Shown: piece after piece, positions 34,772-43,640 of the stretch
How the letters are laid out: each line of letters starts with the position of its first letter
How positions within the stretch are numbered: position 1 is the stretch's first letter
Source of the DNA: an uncultured Chitinophagaceae bacterium
GTDB lineage: Bacteria; Bacteroidota; Bacteroidia; Chitinophagales; Chitinophagaceae
NCBI GenBank assembly: GCA_937862815.1
Contig: CALMED010000010.1
Coordinates: 1 to 64,000 of the forward strand
Length of the DNA stretch: 64,000 nucleotides
Direction of reading: 5' to 3'
Program-made: the position numbers and the translations under genes
Notes under the pieces: generated by a model
Told to the model about the DNA's origin: nothing
Seen by the model: only the letters and a program-made list of their open reading frames with translations
The model's database searches: none

Positions 34772-35761
34772 TTAATTATGCGCTATTTGGCTTGAAAAAT
34801 ATACTTCCAACTCGCTGAGATCCAGGTACCCGTAGCGCTGCGCCAGTTCCCGTGTTTTGGCCAGCTTGGCCTCGAGAAATTTCAAGTGCTGCTGCGAAGC
34901 GGCATGAAACGGCCGGTGATTCCGCGCCAGTTGTAGTTGCCGCAGTTCCTGGTTAAGCGCCCTGGTATCATCCGTAAAGGCGAAATCCGAAAATTTCTCC
35001 ATTACAAATTGCGTTGCCGCATAATTGGGATGCGCCAGGTCCACATCATAAAAGCGGTAATCCCGCAGCACATCCATCACCAGTTCATACGCCGGGAAAT
35101 AGAAAATGCGGTCGAATTTCTGTACCAGGTGGTGCACGGTCTCAATGAGCCGGGCCTTGCTCCGGTTATTGTCCACCACACCATCCCGCAAATGCCGCAC
35201 CGGGCTGATGGTGAAGATGATCTTGAGCTTTGTATTGGCATGAAATAACTGGTGGATGCAGTTGTCGAGCAAGGCCACCTGCTCTTCGATGGGTACCAGG
35301 TACTTCTCAAACCACTGGCCGGGCGCCTTGTGGCAATTGGCCACATCGGCCCGGGTTTCATACAGCCGGTATACAAACGACGACCCCAATGTGATGATCA
35401 GCCAGTCGGCCTCCAGCACAAACGCGTGCGCCCGCTCCTGCGATTCGTTAATTTGCTGCAAACAGGCAGCTTCATCCGGGTGCGAAAACCGACCGTGATG
35501 ATCCCAGCTGTGGTACAACTCATTCAACTGAAACAGATCGGCCGGTGTATACCGCCTGTCCTGCACATAAGAAACCAGGCTGCGGCAGACACTCTTTGTT
35601 TCAAATATTATTCCATTTGGATTTTCTAATACATTAAATATCAGCTCTCTAAGTGATTTACTAATGTGCTCTGTAAAACAGGATCCCACCATCAGTACCT
35701 TGTGCAAATGCTGGATGGGCATGGGCAACGGGTGAATGGTAATATCGCTCATCCACTTCAT
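34772..35761 (-). CDS. GSCFA domain-containing protein
   Basis: The 329-residue protein has VGSCFTEHIS at about 25-34, the motif that names this family, and ITLGSSFVYRLYET at about 128. The fold is thought to be SGNH/GDSL-hydrolase-like. Known members are bacterial and of unproven function. ISPVRHLRDGVVDNNRSKA and DLAHPNYAATQFV are further conserved patches. No signal peptide is seen. Its ATG overlaps the stop of the HMG-CoA lyase gene by 4 bp, so translation is probably coupled. This pairing says little about function. Confidence 0.85.
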   Translation of the reverse strand: MKWMSDITIHPLPMPIQHLHKVLMVGSCFTEHISKSLRELIFNVLENPNGIIFETKSVCRSLVSYVQDRRYTPADLFQLNELYHSWDHHGRFSHPDEAACLQQINESQERAHAFVLEADWLIITLGSSFVYRLYETRADVANCHKAPGQWFEKYLVPIEEQVALLDNCIHQLFHANTKLKIIFTISPVRHLRDGVVDNNRSKARLIETVHHLVQKFDRIFYFPAYELVMDVLRDYRFYDVDLAHPNYAATQFVMEKFSDFAFTDDTRALNQELRQLQLARNHRPFHAASQQHLKFLEAKLAKTRELAQRYGYLDLSELEVYFSSQIAHN

Positions 35762-36639
35762 ACGGCTCCGGTTGTTTTGGGTTGAAAAATGCTGGCGGCC
35801 ATGGCAAGGCTCCGGTTCAGGGCCGCAGGGTTCAGCGGTGGCAAAGCGCCCTTTTCTTCAAAAAAGGCAAGCATCCATTCCGTATTCATATTGCCCACCA
35901 GTTCGTCGTTGGCCATCGGGCACCCACCGATGCCCTTGAGGGCGCCGTCGAAGCGCCGGATCCCGGCGTCCCAGGCCGCCGCCAGTTTTTCCCGCCAGTT
36001 GCGGGCGGTGGAATGCAGGTGTACACCAGTGGTGGTGCCGGGCAACGCTGCGCGGAAGCGGCTGCAGAGCCGGTACACCTGGTCGGCCGTGGCCATTCCC
36101 ACCGTATCCGCCAGCGACAATACATCCACCCCCAACTCCACCAGTTCCTGCCCCCAATCAAGCACCAGCTCTTCACTCCAGGGATCACCATAGGGGTTGC
36201 CAAAGGCCATGGACAGGTACACCACCAACTGCTTATCGTTAGCCTGGCAGAGGTCGCGGATGGAGCGAACCCGTTCCAGCGACTCCCGGATGCTGCTGTT
36301 GGCATTGCGTTGCTGAAAGGTTTCGGAAACGGAAAAGGGAAATCCCACAAACCGGACTGCTGGTTGTGTCACCGCTGCGGCCGCTCCCCGTTCGTTGGCC
36401 ACAATCACCAGCAGCCGGGTCGCGCTTTGCTGCCAGCGCAGACCGGCCAGCACCTCGGCGGTGTCGGCCATCTGGGGAATGGCTTTGGACGAAACAAAGC
36501 TGCCGCAGTCGAGGGTGTCGAACCCCACTTCCAGCAGGCTGTTGAGGTAGTTAATCTTGGTGGCCGTTGGAATGTGTTGCTTCCAGCCCTGCATGGCGTC
36601 GCGGGGACATTCAACCAGTTGTACCGGTACCTGATTCAT
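35758..36639 (-). CDS. Hydroxymethylglutaryl-CoA lyase
   Basis: The enzyme splits HMG-CoA into acetyl-CoA and acetoacetate, the last step of leucine breakdown. The 293-residue protein has VECPRDAMQGW at the N-terminus with the substrate-binding Arg-Asp, LADTVGMATADQVY at about 186, HLHSTARNW with metal-binding histidines, and GIGGCPMAND with the catalytic cysteine. It shares a 4-bp overlap with the GSCFA gene. A -7 element lies only 5 bp before the ATG. No other leucine catabolic gene is in the window. Confidence 0.92.
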   Translation of the reverse strand: MNQVPVQLVECPRDAMQGWKQHIPTATKINYLNSLLEVGFDTLDCGSFVSSKAIPQMADTAEVLAGLRWQQSATRLLVIVANERGAAAAVTQPAVRFVGFPFSVSETFQQRNANSSIRESLERVRSIRDLCQANDKQLVVYLSMAFGNPYGDPWSEELVLDWGQELVELGVDVLSLADTVGMATADQVYRLCSRFRAALPGTTTGVHLHSTARNWREKLAAAWDAGIRRFDGALKGIGGCPMANDELVGNMNTEWMLAFFEEKGALPPLNPAALNRSLAMAASIFQPKTTGAV

Positions 36640-36644
36640 TGGTT

Positions 36645-36652
36645 CAAAGATA
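36645..36652 (-). promoter_or_regulatory. -7 element (TATCTTTG) of the HMG-CoA lyase gene
   Basis: The minus strand reads TATCTTTG 5 bp before the ATG at 36639. The transcript would start at or next to the start codon, so the mRNA may be leaderless. Confidence 0.5.
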
Positions 36653-36708
36653 CATCACTACCGATCGCAGGTTGATAATTGTTGCTAACCTAAAAAATCG
36701 ACGGATAA

Positions 36709-37485
36709 TTATTGCAGAGCGGGCACCCGCTGCTTCATCGCTTCATACAGGATCATACCGGTGGCCACGGATACGTTGAGCGATTCAAACCCGTGATGCA
36801 TGGGGATGGAAAAACGTTCATCGCAGATCTTCATGAGGGCGGGATAAACCCCTTTCTCCTCCCCTCCCATCACAATGGCGCAGGGTTCATTGAAACAGCA
36901 ATCATATACCGGCTTCGTGGCCGTCATTTCACTGGCCAGCACCCGGATGCCGTTGAGGTGCAGCGTGTCCACCGCCTTCATGAGGCTGTTCACCCGGCAT
37001 ACGGCAATCTGCTCCAGGGCGCCGGCGCTGGTGAGCAGTGCATCTTCGTTCAGTGCCCCCACCCCTTTCTCCGGGATGATCAGCGCCTGCACGCCACAGC
37101 ACCAGGCAGTACGGGCTATGGCGCCGATGTTGCGGATGTCGGTGATACCGTCGAGCAGTAAAAACAAGGGTACCTGCCCCCGTTCCGTTACAAAACTGAT
37201 CACATCCTGCAGATCCTGGTACCGCACCCGCGAGCGTTGGGCGATGCAACCGCCGTGTTCCGGCACATGAAAACTGTTGAGCTTTTCCACCGGCACTTTC
37301 TGCACCGGCACCTGCCGCAACAAAGCTTCCGTGCGTAGAGGATCAAGCAAAGCCGCCGTCAACTGGTGTTGTACGTAAATGCGGTCCAGTTGTTCACCGG
37401 CACGCAAGGCTTCTAACACCGCTGCTGGGGTGGCAATAAGGGCCGATTTTTTGGGACGCTGCTGCTTGTTACGGAAGGATTTCAC
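36709..37485 (-). CDS. rlmB: 23S rRNA 2'-O-ribose methyltransferase of the SpoU family (RlmB-like)
   Basis: The protein is a SPOUT methyltransferase. An N-terminal substrate-binding domain (about 15-95) precedes NIGAIARTA (motif 1), AIVMGGEEKGV (motif 2) and SLNVSVATGMILYEA (motif 3), which form the knotted SAM site. RlmB modifies G2251 of 23S rRNA; a tRNA target cannot be excluded. I place the start at the GTG at 37485 (258 residues). The longer frame from the ATG at 37515 would begin inside the metK terminator stem and adds a Phe-rich tail unlike the family. Confidence 0.85.
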   Translation of the reverse strand: MKSFRNKQQRPKKSALIATPAAVLEALRAGEQLDRIYVQHQLTAALLDPLRTEALLRQVPVQKVPVEKLNSFHVPEHGGCIAQRSRVRYQDLQDVISFVTERGQVPLFLLLDGITDIRNIGAIARTAWCCGVQALIIPEKGVGALNEDALLTSAGALEQIAVCRVNSLMKAVDTLHLNGIRVLASEMTATKPVYDCCFNEPCAIVMGGEEKGVYPALMKICDERFSIPMHHGFESLNVSVATGMILYEAMKQRVPALQ

Positions 37486-37500
37486 GCTGCAAAGAAAGGA

Positions 37501-37535
37501 AAAAAAGAAACCCATAAGCCGGGTAGCTTATGGGT
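37501..37535 (-). terminator. Rho-independent terminator of metK
   Basis: ACCCATAAGC and GCTTATGGGT form a perfect 10-bp stem with a 6-nt loop. On the minus strand it is followed by TTTCTTTTTT. It lies 22 bp after the metK stop. Confidence 0.92.
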
Positions 37536-37556
37536 CGTTTTTCCGATTAAAAATGA

Positions 37557-38813
37557 TTATTTGAGTCCAAAGGCTTTCTTCACCTTGCTTACATAGTCGA
37601 GCTTCTCCCAGGTAAAGAGTTCAACTTTCATCTTCTTTACTTTGCCATCGGGCGTGCGGAAACTCTTCTCCACCACTTCGGGTACCCGGCCCATGTGCCC
37701 GTAGGCGGCCGTCTCGCTGTAAATGGGTTTCCGGAGTTTCAGGCGTTGCTCAATAAAGTAAGGACGCATGTCAAAAACACCTTCTACAATTCTGGCAATT
37801 TCGCCATCGGTGAGATTCACTTTGGCTGTACCGTGCGTATCCACGAAAATGGAAGTTGGCTTAGCTACACCAATGGCATACGATACCTGCACCAGCACTT
37901 CATCGCATACGCCGGCAGCCACGAGGTTCTTGGCAATGTGGCGGGTGGCATAGGCAGCAGAACGGTCCACCTTGGAAGGATCCTTGCCGCTGAAAGCGCC
38001 ACCGCCGTGGGCGCCCTTCCCTCCATAGGTATCTACGATGATCTTCCGACCGGTAAGACCGGTATCGCCGTGCGGACCGCCTATCACAAACTTACCGGTG
38101 GGGTTGATGTGATATTTAATATCGCCGTTGAACAGCTTTGCGTATTTCCTGTATTTGCTCTTGATCCGGGGGATGAGAATGTTAATCACATCTTCTTTGA
38201 TCTTGGCCAGCATTTTATTTTCGGCATCAAAATCATCGTGCTGGGTAGAGATTACAATGGCGTCGATGCGGATGGGACGGTTGTTGTCGTCGTACTCCAG
38301 GGTCACCTGGCTCTTTGCATCCGGTCGCAGGTAGGGCATCTTGGAATTTTTCTCGCGGCGGATGGCGGCCAGTTCAATCAGGAGGTTGTGAGCGAGGTCC
38401 AGTGCCAACGGCATGTAATGTTCGGTCTCGTTGGTGGCATAGCCAAACATCATCCCCTGGTCGCCTGCGCCCTGTTCTTCTTTCTTTTTACGGTCCACAC
38501 CCTGGTTGATATCCGGACTCTGCTCGTGGATGGCGGAAAGCACACCGCAGGAGTTGGCCTCAAACATGTATTCGCTCTTGGTGTAGCCGATGCGTTTGAT
38601 CACATCACGGGCAATCTGCTGAACGTCGAGGTAAGCTTTGGATTTTACTTCCCCCGCCAGCACCACCTGGCCGGTGGTCACCAGTGTTTCACAGGCCACT
38701 TTGGACTGAGGATCAAATGCAAGGAAATTGTCAATCAAAGCGTCAGAAATCTGATCAGCAACTTTATCCGGATGTCCTTCCGACACACTTTCGGATGTAA
38801 ATAAGTAAGGCAT
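37557..38813 (-). CDS. metK: S-adenosylmethionine synthetase
   Basis: MetK makes SAM from methionine and ATP. The 418-residue protein has [15 protein letters not shown] at about 9-23, [12 protein letters not shown] near 115 (adenosine loop), and [19 protein letters not shown] near 275. All metal and phosphate ligands in these motifs are kept. Only about 57 bp separate it from the upstream DUF4270 gene, too short for a SAM riboswitch, and I see none. A TATCTTTG -7 element gives it a promoter of its own, and a strong terminator ends the transcript. Confidence 0.97.
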   Translation of the reverse strand: MPYLFTSESVSEGHPDKVADQISDALIDNFLAFDPQSKVACETLVTTGQVVLAGEVKSKAYLDVQQIARDVIKRIGYTKSEYMFEANSCGVLSAIHEQSPDINQGVDRKKKEEQGAGDQGMMFGYATNETEHYMPLALDLAHNLLIELAAIRREKNSKMPYLRPDAKSQVTLEYDDNNRPIRIDAIVISTQHDDFDAENKMLAKIKEDVINILIPRIKSKYRKYAKLFNGDIKYHINPTGKFVIGGPHGDTGLTGRKIIVDTYGGKGAHGGGAFSGKDPSKVDRSAAYATRHIAKNLVAAGVCDEVLVQVSYAIGVAKPTSIFVDTHGTAKVNLTDGEIARIVEGVFDMRPYFIEQRLKLRKPIYSETAAYGHMGRVPEVVEKSFRTPDGKVKKMKVELFTWEKLDYVSKVKKAFGLK

Positions 38814-38841
38814 AGCGCAGTGGTTTGATTTTTTACAGGCG

Positions 38842-38849
38842 CAAAGATA
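38842..38849 (-). promoter_or_regulatory. -7 element (TATCTTTG) of metK
   Basis: The minus-strand TATCTTTG lies 28 bp before the ATG at 38813, inside a small GGCGC/GCGCC hairpin. No -33 TTG is seen. Confidence 0.45.
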
Positions 38850-38869
38850 AGCGCCGGTTGCTTAAATCC

Positions 38870-40354
38870 TTATTGTTTGGAATAATAAATACGCACAAAC
38901 ATGGGATACTGGGGATGTGTGCCCCCTCCCAGTTGTACCCGTCCGAAACTCAGGGGGTTGATGGAGCTGGCGCTGAGGATTCCCCCGCTGAACTCGGCAA
39001 GATAAGGCGCGGCCAGTTTGAAATCGCGCCGCGAAGCCCTGCCTGTTGCAATGTTTTGCACATACCGGGTAATATTCATGCGGTATTCCACCACCTGGTT
39101 ACCCGAACCATCGGTGAAAAAACTGGGAATACCACCTGTGTAATCTATGGAAATGGTGGAAAGAAAGGTTTGCCGGAAAAAGTCATAATTGCTGATCTGA
39201 AAATAATTCAGACTGTCGAACGGGATCGGCGCATTCTGTCCGTTTGCATTCTGCGTATAGAGGTGCATAACAGGAGGCCGGAATATATTTTCAATGGCCA
39301 ACGGACCCTGAAAAATCTGGCGGGCCACCAGTTCGGCCCGGTGAATCACGTAGGGCTTATTTCGGAGGGTGTCTAAAGCCGGAACGCGGATATTCACCGA
39401 CGTGCCGGGAGCTGTTTGAACATAAGCAAGGCTGGCCGGCAAACCGGAAGCAAGTGTGGGAAGAGCAAGGCTGCCATTATAATTTCGATGAATCTTATTT
39501 GCATTAGCAGAGCGGATGGTATCCGGCCGGAAGGGGAACACAGCTACCGAGGTATCAAGCGCTCCATCCGTCCGGCGCGCCCGGTAATACAGGTTGAGTT
39601 TGCTGTCGAAATCGGTGAGGGAAAAATAATGAACGGCGTTCCCGGAGGTGGTGGAATCGGGTAACAAGGCCAGGCCGTTCAAAAACTGTTTGAAAAGGGT
39701 ATCGTTCCGGAAAGCCCCGGTAACATTGTCCTGGTCAAGCAAGGCCCTGCCCAACTGGTCGCTCAAACGGATACGGAGTTGATTGAATATGCTGTCGCCC
39801 CGGAAAGCCAGTTTATATCCCTTACGTAACTGCGTGGCGGTAAATGTGCGGCTGCCCAGGAATTCTGTAACGGAAAAGGCCGGCGCCTCGTGCACTGAAT
39901 AACGGCGGTTAGGGCGGAAGCCGGGGTCCTGTATGCGGTAAACATTTACGGTGGTGGTGGCAGCGGTATCGCCGTTCAGGCCGTTAAACTTCAGGGATAA
40001 CACCAGCGAGTCGAGGAAGAGGCTGTCTTTGGAAACAGGCAAGGAAAACGGGTACGAAACCGGCAGCATCTGGAAAAACATGCTGGCGGAAGTGGTTCCG
40101 AACATAGGATCATTTACAAAGCCAACCAGGTGCGGATCGGTCTTGCTGACGAAGGATGTATCCAGCTCAATAAACGAAGTGGTGGATACCGGCAACAGGA
40201 TGGTGTCGGTGATAAGCCGGTCGCTGCCCGGAATAAGGTCCCCTCCCAAACGGGTTTGCTCCAGCCGGGTACAGGCGGTGAAAAAAAGAATAAAACCAAG
40301 CAGGGAGAATAAGAATGTAGTTTTGTGCAACGGACCAAAGCCTCGGCGAATCAT
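38870..40354 (-). CDS. DUF4270 family lipoprotein
   Basis: The 494-residue protein starts with a signal sequence ending in a lipobox (FFTAC, Cys28), so it is an envelope lipoprotein. DLIPGSDRLITDT follows, the typical start of DUF4270, and VGFVNDPMFGTTSASMFFQ at about 77 is another hallmark. The rest is beta-rich. DUF4270 is confined largely to Bacteroidota, and its function is unknown to me. It follows the glycogen-synthase-like gene after 11 bp on the same strand, so the two form one unit. Confidence 0.88.
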   Translation of the reverse strand: MIRRGFGPLHKTTFLFSLLGFILFFTACTRLEQTRLGGDLIPGSDRLITDTILLPVSTTSFIELDTSFVSKTDPHLVGFVNDPMFGTTSASMFFQMLPVSYPFSLPVSKDSLFLDSLVLSLKFNGLNGDTAATTTVNVYRIQDPGFRPNRRYSVHEAPAFSVTEFLGSRTFTATQLRKGYKLAFRGDSIFNQLRIRLSDQLGRALLDQDNVTGAFRNDTLFKQFLNGLALLPDSTTSGNAVHYFSLTDFDSKLNLYYRARRTDGALDTSVAVFPFRPDTIRSANANKIHRNYNGSLALPTLASGLPASLAYVQTAPGTSVNIRVPALDTLRNKPYVIHRAELVARQIFQGPLAIENIFRPPVMHLYTQNANGQNAPIPFDSLNYFQISNYDFFRQTFLSTISIDYTGGIPSFFTDGSGNQVVEYRMNITRYVQNIATGRASRRDFKLAAPYLAEFSGGILSASSINPLSFGRVQLGGGTHPQYPMFVRIYYSKQ

Positions 40355-40365
40355 GCGCAGCCAGA

Positions 40366-41184
40366 TTATTTTGAAGAAAGGTCGGTATATAGTTGTAAAT
40401 AGTCTGTTAAATCCCCATCGGGCCGGTAAGGGACCACTTTTTTTCCCTTCACTTTTCCGAATTCTTCCAACAGCTTCTTATCCACCTTCTCGGCTCCAAA
40501 AGTGATGGCATCAGATGATGTGGCCCCTCCGCGGAACATGGCCGCATTATTGGTGTCTTTAAAGGGAACCAGATCTTTTTCCTTGATGTTGGCATGGATA
40601 CCGGCCAGTTTCAGGAAGCGGGGACCCAGCTTTTCCTTGAAAGTATTCTGGCCGATGGTATATACCAGTTTACTGTTACTGAAAACCGGCTCTTTCTTAT
40701 ATGCCGTTTTAAGGAACATGGGAATGAGCCCCGTCATCCAGCCGCTGCAATGAATGATATCCGGTGGCCATCCGAATTTCTTTACGGTTTCCAGCGCCCC
40801 TTTGCAGAAGAAGATGCTGCGCAGGTCATTGTCCTCAAACCACTTTTCATTTTCATCGTGGTAAATGAACTTGCGTTTGAAAAAATCCTCGTTTTCCAGG
40901 AAATACACCTGCAGACGGGCGTTGGGAAGGGAGGCCACTTTAATCTGCAGGGGATAGTCATCGTTGTCAATGGAAACGTTAATCCCGCTCAACCGAACCA
41001 CTTCGTGCAGGCGGTGCCGGCGTTCATTGATCACGCCAAAGCGGGGCATGATGCAACGCACTTCAAATCCACTGTCGTTCGCCTTGATGGCCAATTGGTT
41101 GACCACAGCCGAAAAGTCGGTCTCCTCCAGGTAGGGCGACATTTCACTGGCTATGAATAAAATTCTTTTCTTTGCTGCTACCAT
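40366..41184 (-). CDS. Short glycogen/starch synthase-like protein (GT5 N-terminal domain only)
   Basis: From the ATG at 41184 the protein has 272 residues and begins KKRILFIASEMSPYLEETDF, like the N-terminal Rossmann domain of ADP-glucose glycogen synthases. PDIIHCSGWMTGLIPMFLK matches the conserved HDWHT-type region with Ser-Gly in place of Asp. The C-terminal nucleotide-sugar domain of a full GT5 enzyme (about 480 residues) is absent. The product therefore may not be an active synthase; it could be regulatory. It is in a unit with DUF4270 and divergent from panC. Bacteroidota often show this neighbourhood. Confidence 0.8.
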   Translation of the reverse strand: MVAAKKRILFIASEMSPYLEETDFSAVVNQLAIKANDSGFEVRCIMPRFGVINERRHRLHEVVRLSGINVSIDNDDYPLQIKVASLPNARLQVYFLENEDFFKRKFIYHDENEKWFEDNDLRSIFFCKGALETVKKFGWPPDIIHCSGWMTGLIPMFLKTAYKKEPVFSNSKLVYTIGQNTFKEKLGPRFLKLAGIHANIKEKDLVPFKDTNNAAMFRGGATSSDAITFGAEKVDKKLLEEFGKVKGKKVVPYRPDGDLTDYLQLYTDLSSK

Positions 41185-41225
41185 TGCCGTCTGTTGATGT
41201 AGTCTGATTCTATAAATCAGGAGCG

Positions 41226-41259
41226 CAAAGGTACTGTTTTTTTGCCGAACAGCTCCCAA
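41226..41259 (-). promoter_or_regulatory. Promoter of the glgA-like/DUF4270 unit
   Basis: On the minus strand TTG (41257-41259) and TACCTTTG (41226-41233) are 23 bp apart, at the upper limit of the Bacteroidota consensus. The start codon is 41 bp downstream. Confidence 0.55.
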
Positions 41260-41292
41260 AACGCTGCACCGGTTCTCTAAACCACCCCCGGC

Positions 41293-42144
41293 ATGCTCAT
41301 TTTTCATCACATTCACGACCTGCAACGGTACCTGTACAGGCAGCGACGGAGCGGACAACAGGTTGGCTTTGTACCCACCATGGGCGCCCTGCACGCGGGT
41401 CACCTTTCCCTGCTGCAGGCCGCCCGCCGGGAATGCAACCTGGTGGTTGTCAGCATTTTCGTGAACCCCACGCAGTTCAACGACCGTTCCGATTACGAGC
41501 TGTATCCCCGCACCACAGGTGCCGACATGGGCCTGCTCTTGCAGCAAGACTGCGACGTTTTGTTCCTGCCCACCGAGGAAGAAATCTATCCGCCTGGACA
41601 GCCCCCCACACCTGCCTACCTTCTGGGCCACCTCGAAACCCTTCTGGAAGGGGCTTTCCGCCCCGGCCATTTCCAGGGTGTATGCCAGGTGGTGGACCGT
41701 TTGCTGGTTGCAGTGGAACCCCATTTCCTCTACCTGGGGCAAAAAGACTACCAGCAATGCAGGGTGATTCAACAACTGCTTGTACTGACCAACCGTCCGC
41801 CCGGCATGCTGCAAATCCGGGATACCGTACGGGAGGCCGACGGGCTGGCCATGAGCAGCCGGAACCAGCGGCTGAATGCCGAAGAACGGCAGCGTGCCCC
41901 CGGAATATACCATGCGCTGTTGTATCTGCAGCGACACCTGTTACCGGGAAGCCTGGCGGCATTGAAACAGCAAGCAGTAGCCAATCTCTCCAGCCAGGGT
42001 TTCCGAGTTGAGTATGTTGAAGTGGCAGATGCCGAAACCCTGGAAATACGAAACGAATGGGACGGACATCAAAAGCTGGTGGCGCTGATTGCCGCCTTCA
42101 ACGGACCGGTGCGCCTGATTGATAACCTGATTTTAACCAAATGA
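41293..42144 (+). CDS. panC: Pantoate-beta-alanine ligase
   Basis: PanC joins pantoate and beta-alanine with ATP to give pantothenate. The 283-residue protein has VPTMGALHAGHLSLL at about 26-40 with the HxGH nucleotide motif, FVNPTQF, GQKDYQQCRVI at about 150 and MSSRNQRLNAEER at about 188, where Ser-Arg binds phosphate. It is the first gene of the plus-strand block panC-panD-membrane protein-ppk1-ppx-panB, which brings together three of the four usual pantothenate genes. panE/ketopantoate reductase is not seen. Confidence 0.95.
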   Translation: MLIFHHIHDLQRYLYRQRRSGQQVGFVPTMGALHAGHLSLLQAARRECNLVVVSIFVNPTQFNDRSDYELYPRTTGADMGLLLQQDCDVLFLPTEEEIYPPGQPPTPAYLLGHLETLLEGAFRPGHFQGVCQVVDRLLVAVEPHFLYLGQKDYQQCRVIQQLLVLTNRPPGMLQIRDTVREADGLAMSSRNQRLNAEERQRAPGIYHALLYLQRHLLPGSLAALKQQAVANLSSQGFRVEYVEVADAETLEIRNEWDGHQKLVALIAAFNGPVRLIDNLILTK

Positions 42145-42168
42145 ATCCCGGCATCAGCGGGTATGGCC

Positions 42169-42176
42169 TACCTTTG
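42169..42176 (+). promoter_or_regulatory. Possible -7 element (TACCTTTG) before panD
   Basis: TACCTTTG matches TAnnTTTG and ends 4 bp before the panD ATG, so any transcript from it would be leaderless. panD may simply be read from panC. Confidence 0.35.
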
Positions 42177-42180
42177 TTCC

Positions 42181-42525
42181 ATGGAGATTGAAGTATTAAA
42201 ATCAAAAATCCACCGGGCCACGATTACAGAAGCCAACCTGCATTACGTTGGAAGCCTTACACTGGATGAAGACCTGATGAACGCAGCCAATATTATTGAA
42301 TACGAAAAAGTGCAGGTGGTAAACGTGAACAACGGCAACCGGCTGGAAACCTATATCATAAAAGGGAAAAGAGGCAGCGGTGTTTGCTGCCTCAACGGTC
42401 CCGCTGCCCGGCAAGGCGCCGTAGGCGATGTAGTGATCATCATCTCCTATGCCACCATGCCGTTTGAGGAGGCCCGGACCTTTAAACCCTGGTTGGTCTT
42501 TCCCCAACACGGTAACCTGCTGTAA
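42181..42525 (+). CDS. panD: Aspartate 1-decarboxylase proenzyme
   Basis: PanD makes beta-alanine from aspartate. The 114-residue proenzyme is cut between Gly24 and Ser25 ([10 protein letters not shown]), which creates the pyruvoyl cofactor. [19 protein letters not shown] and [13 protein letters not shown] are the other family signatures. An in-frame ATG at 42163 would add six residues that do not fit, so I start at 42181, giving [13 protein letters not shown]. It lies 36 bp after panC, which uses its product. Confidence 0.96.
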   Translation: MEIEVLKSKIHRATITEANLHYVGSLTLDEDLMNAANIIEYEKVQVVNVNNGNRLETYIIKGKRGSGVCCLNGPAARQGAVGDVVIIISYATMPFEEARTFKPWLVFPQHGNLL

Positions 42526-42534
42526 CCTTATACC

Positions 42535-43557
42535 ATGACCCTGCTGCGAAAACGTATTCTCACCATCCTGCAATTGCTCCTCTTCCTGGGGCTGGGCATC
42601 TTCATTGTGTGGTGGATGGCCCGCGGCATTGACAGCAATGGATGGACACAAATCCGCGAATCGCTCAGCCGGGCCAACTATTGGCTTTTTGTACCGGTGT
42701 TGGTAATCCTTGTCCTGAGCCATTACGTACGGGCCCTGCGCTGGAAAATCCTGATGGAACCGCTGGGCTACCAACCCTCCACGTTCAATGTTTTTAACGC
42801 GGTGATGATCGGATACATGGCCAATCTCGCTTTCCCGCGGCTGGGCGAAGTGCTTAAATGCACCATCCTGGCCCGGTATGAAAAGACCGGCCCGGATAAA
42901 CTGATCGGTACCATTGTGGCCGAACGGGCGGTGGACCTGGTTTGCCTGCTGAGCATCTTTGTTTTAACGGTTCTGGTGCAGATTGATACGGTGGGGGCTT
43001 ATGCGGCCGGGCTGCTGCAGCAGATCTGGAAGGGCGCCAACGAACAGTTTTCCTGGCTGCGTTTACTGGTAGCCGTTGGCCTGCTGGTGCTCCTCTTCGT
43101 CACCATCGTATGGTTCTTCCGGCGGTACAGTCACCTTAAGCCGGTACAGGCAGTAAAGGGGGTGGTGAAAGGAATCTGGAGCGGACTCATCAGCATCCGC
43201 TACATCCGTAACAAAGGTGCGTTTATCCTGTATTCCGTACTTATCTGGACACTGTATTATGCCGGTACCCGCATCGGGTTCTATGCCCTGCAGGAAGTGA
43301 GCCACCTCGGCGCCCGTGAAACGCTATCCATCCTTTCATTCGGCAGCATTGGCATGATCGTCACCCAGGGCGGCCTGGGCGCATACCAGTACGCCGTGCA
43401 GGAAACATTGGTATTGTACGATATCCCGCGGGTGATGGGCTTTATCTACGGGTGGATCCTGTGGATTGCGCAAACCGGTGTAATCCTGCTGGGGGGCCTG
43501 TTCAGCCTTGTTGTATTGCCCGTGATTAACCAGAAAAAAGACCGCCCGGTTAAATAG
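42535..43557 (+). CDS. Lysylphosphatidylglycerol synthase-type transmembrane protein (flippase-like)
   Basis: The 340-residue protein has about eight hydrophobic helices, starting with ILQLLLFLGLGIFIVWWMA. It resembles the membrane domain of MprF (UPF0104). RALRWKILMEPLG, GYMANLAFPRLGEVLKCTIL and TIVAERAVDLVCLL are typical of the family, as is TQGGLGAYQYAVQETL near the end. It lacks the aminoacyl transferase half of MprF, so it may move a lipid or be a transporter of unknown cargo. It lies 9 bp after panD and in related genomes often keeps this position, which suggests co-transcription. Confidence 0.85.
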   Translation: MTLLRKRILTILQLLLFLGLGIFIVWWMARGIDSNGWTQIRESLSRANYWLFVPVLVILVLSHYVRALRWKILMEPLGYQPSTFNVFNAVMIGYMANLAFPRLGEVLKCTILARYEKTGPDKLIGTIVAERAVDLVCLLSIFVLTVLVQIDTVGAYAAGLLQQIWKGANEQFSWLRLLVAVGLLVLLFVTIVWFFRRYSHLKPVQAVKGVVKGIWSGLISIRYIRNKGAFILYSVLIWTLYYAGTRIGFYALQEVSHLGARETLSILSFGSIGMIVTQGGLGAYQYAVQETLVLYDIPRVMGFIYGWILWIAQTGVILLGGLFSLVVLPVINQKKDRPVK

Positions 43558-43614
43558 GTTCCGCTGTTATTCCGTTTTGAAAAAAACTTAACACAGACGG
43601 CGGCAGCCCTTCCT

Positions 43615-43622
43615 TACATTTG
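43615..43622 (+). promoter_or_regulatory. -7 element (TACATTTG) of ppk1
   Basis: TACATTTG fits TAnnTTTG and lies 18 bp before the ATG at 43641. No suitable -33 TTG is present. Confidence 0.4.
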
Positions 43623-43640
43623 AAGCAGCATGTAACATCT

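Noticed and set aside
38814-38869. SAM riboswitch before metK
   Set aside because: The gap is about 57 bp and shows only a small hairpin and a -7 element; no SAM-I or SAM-II features.
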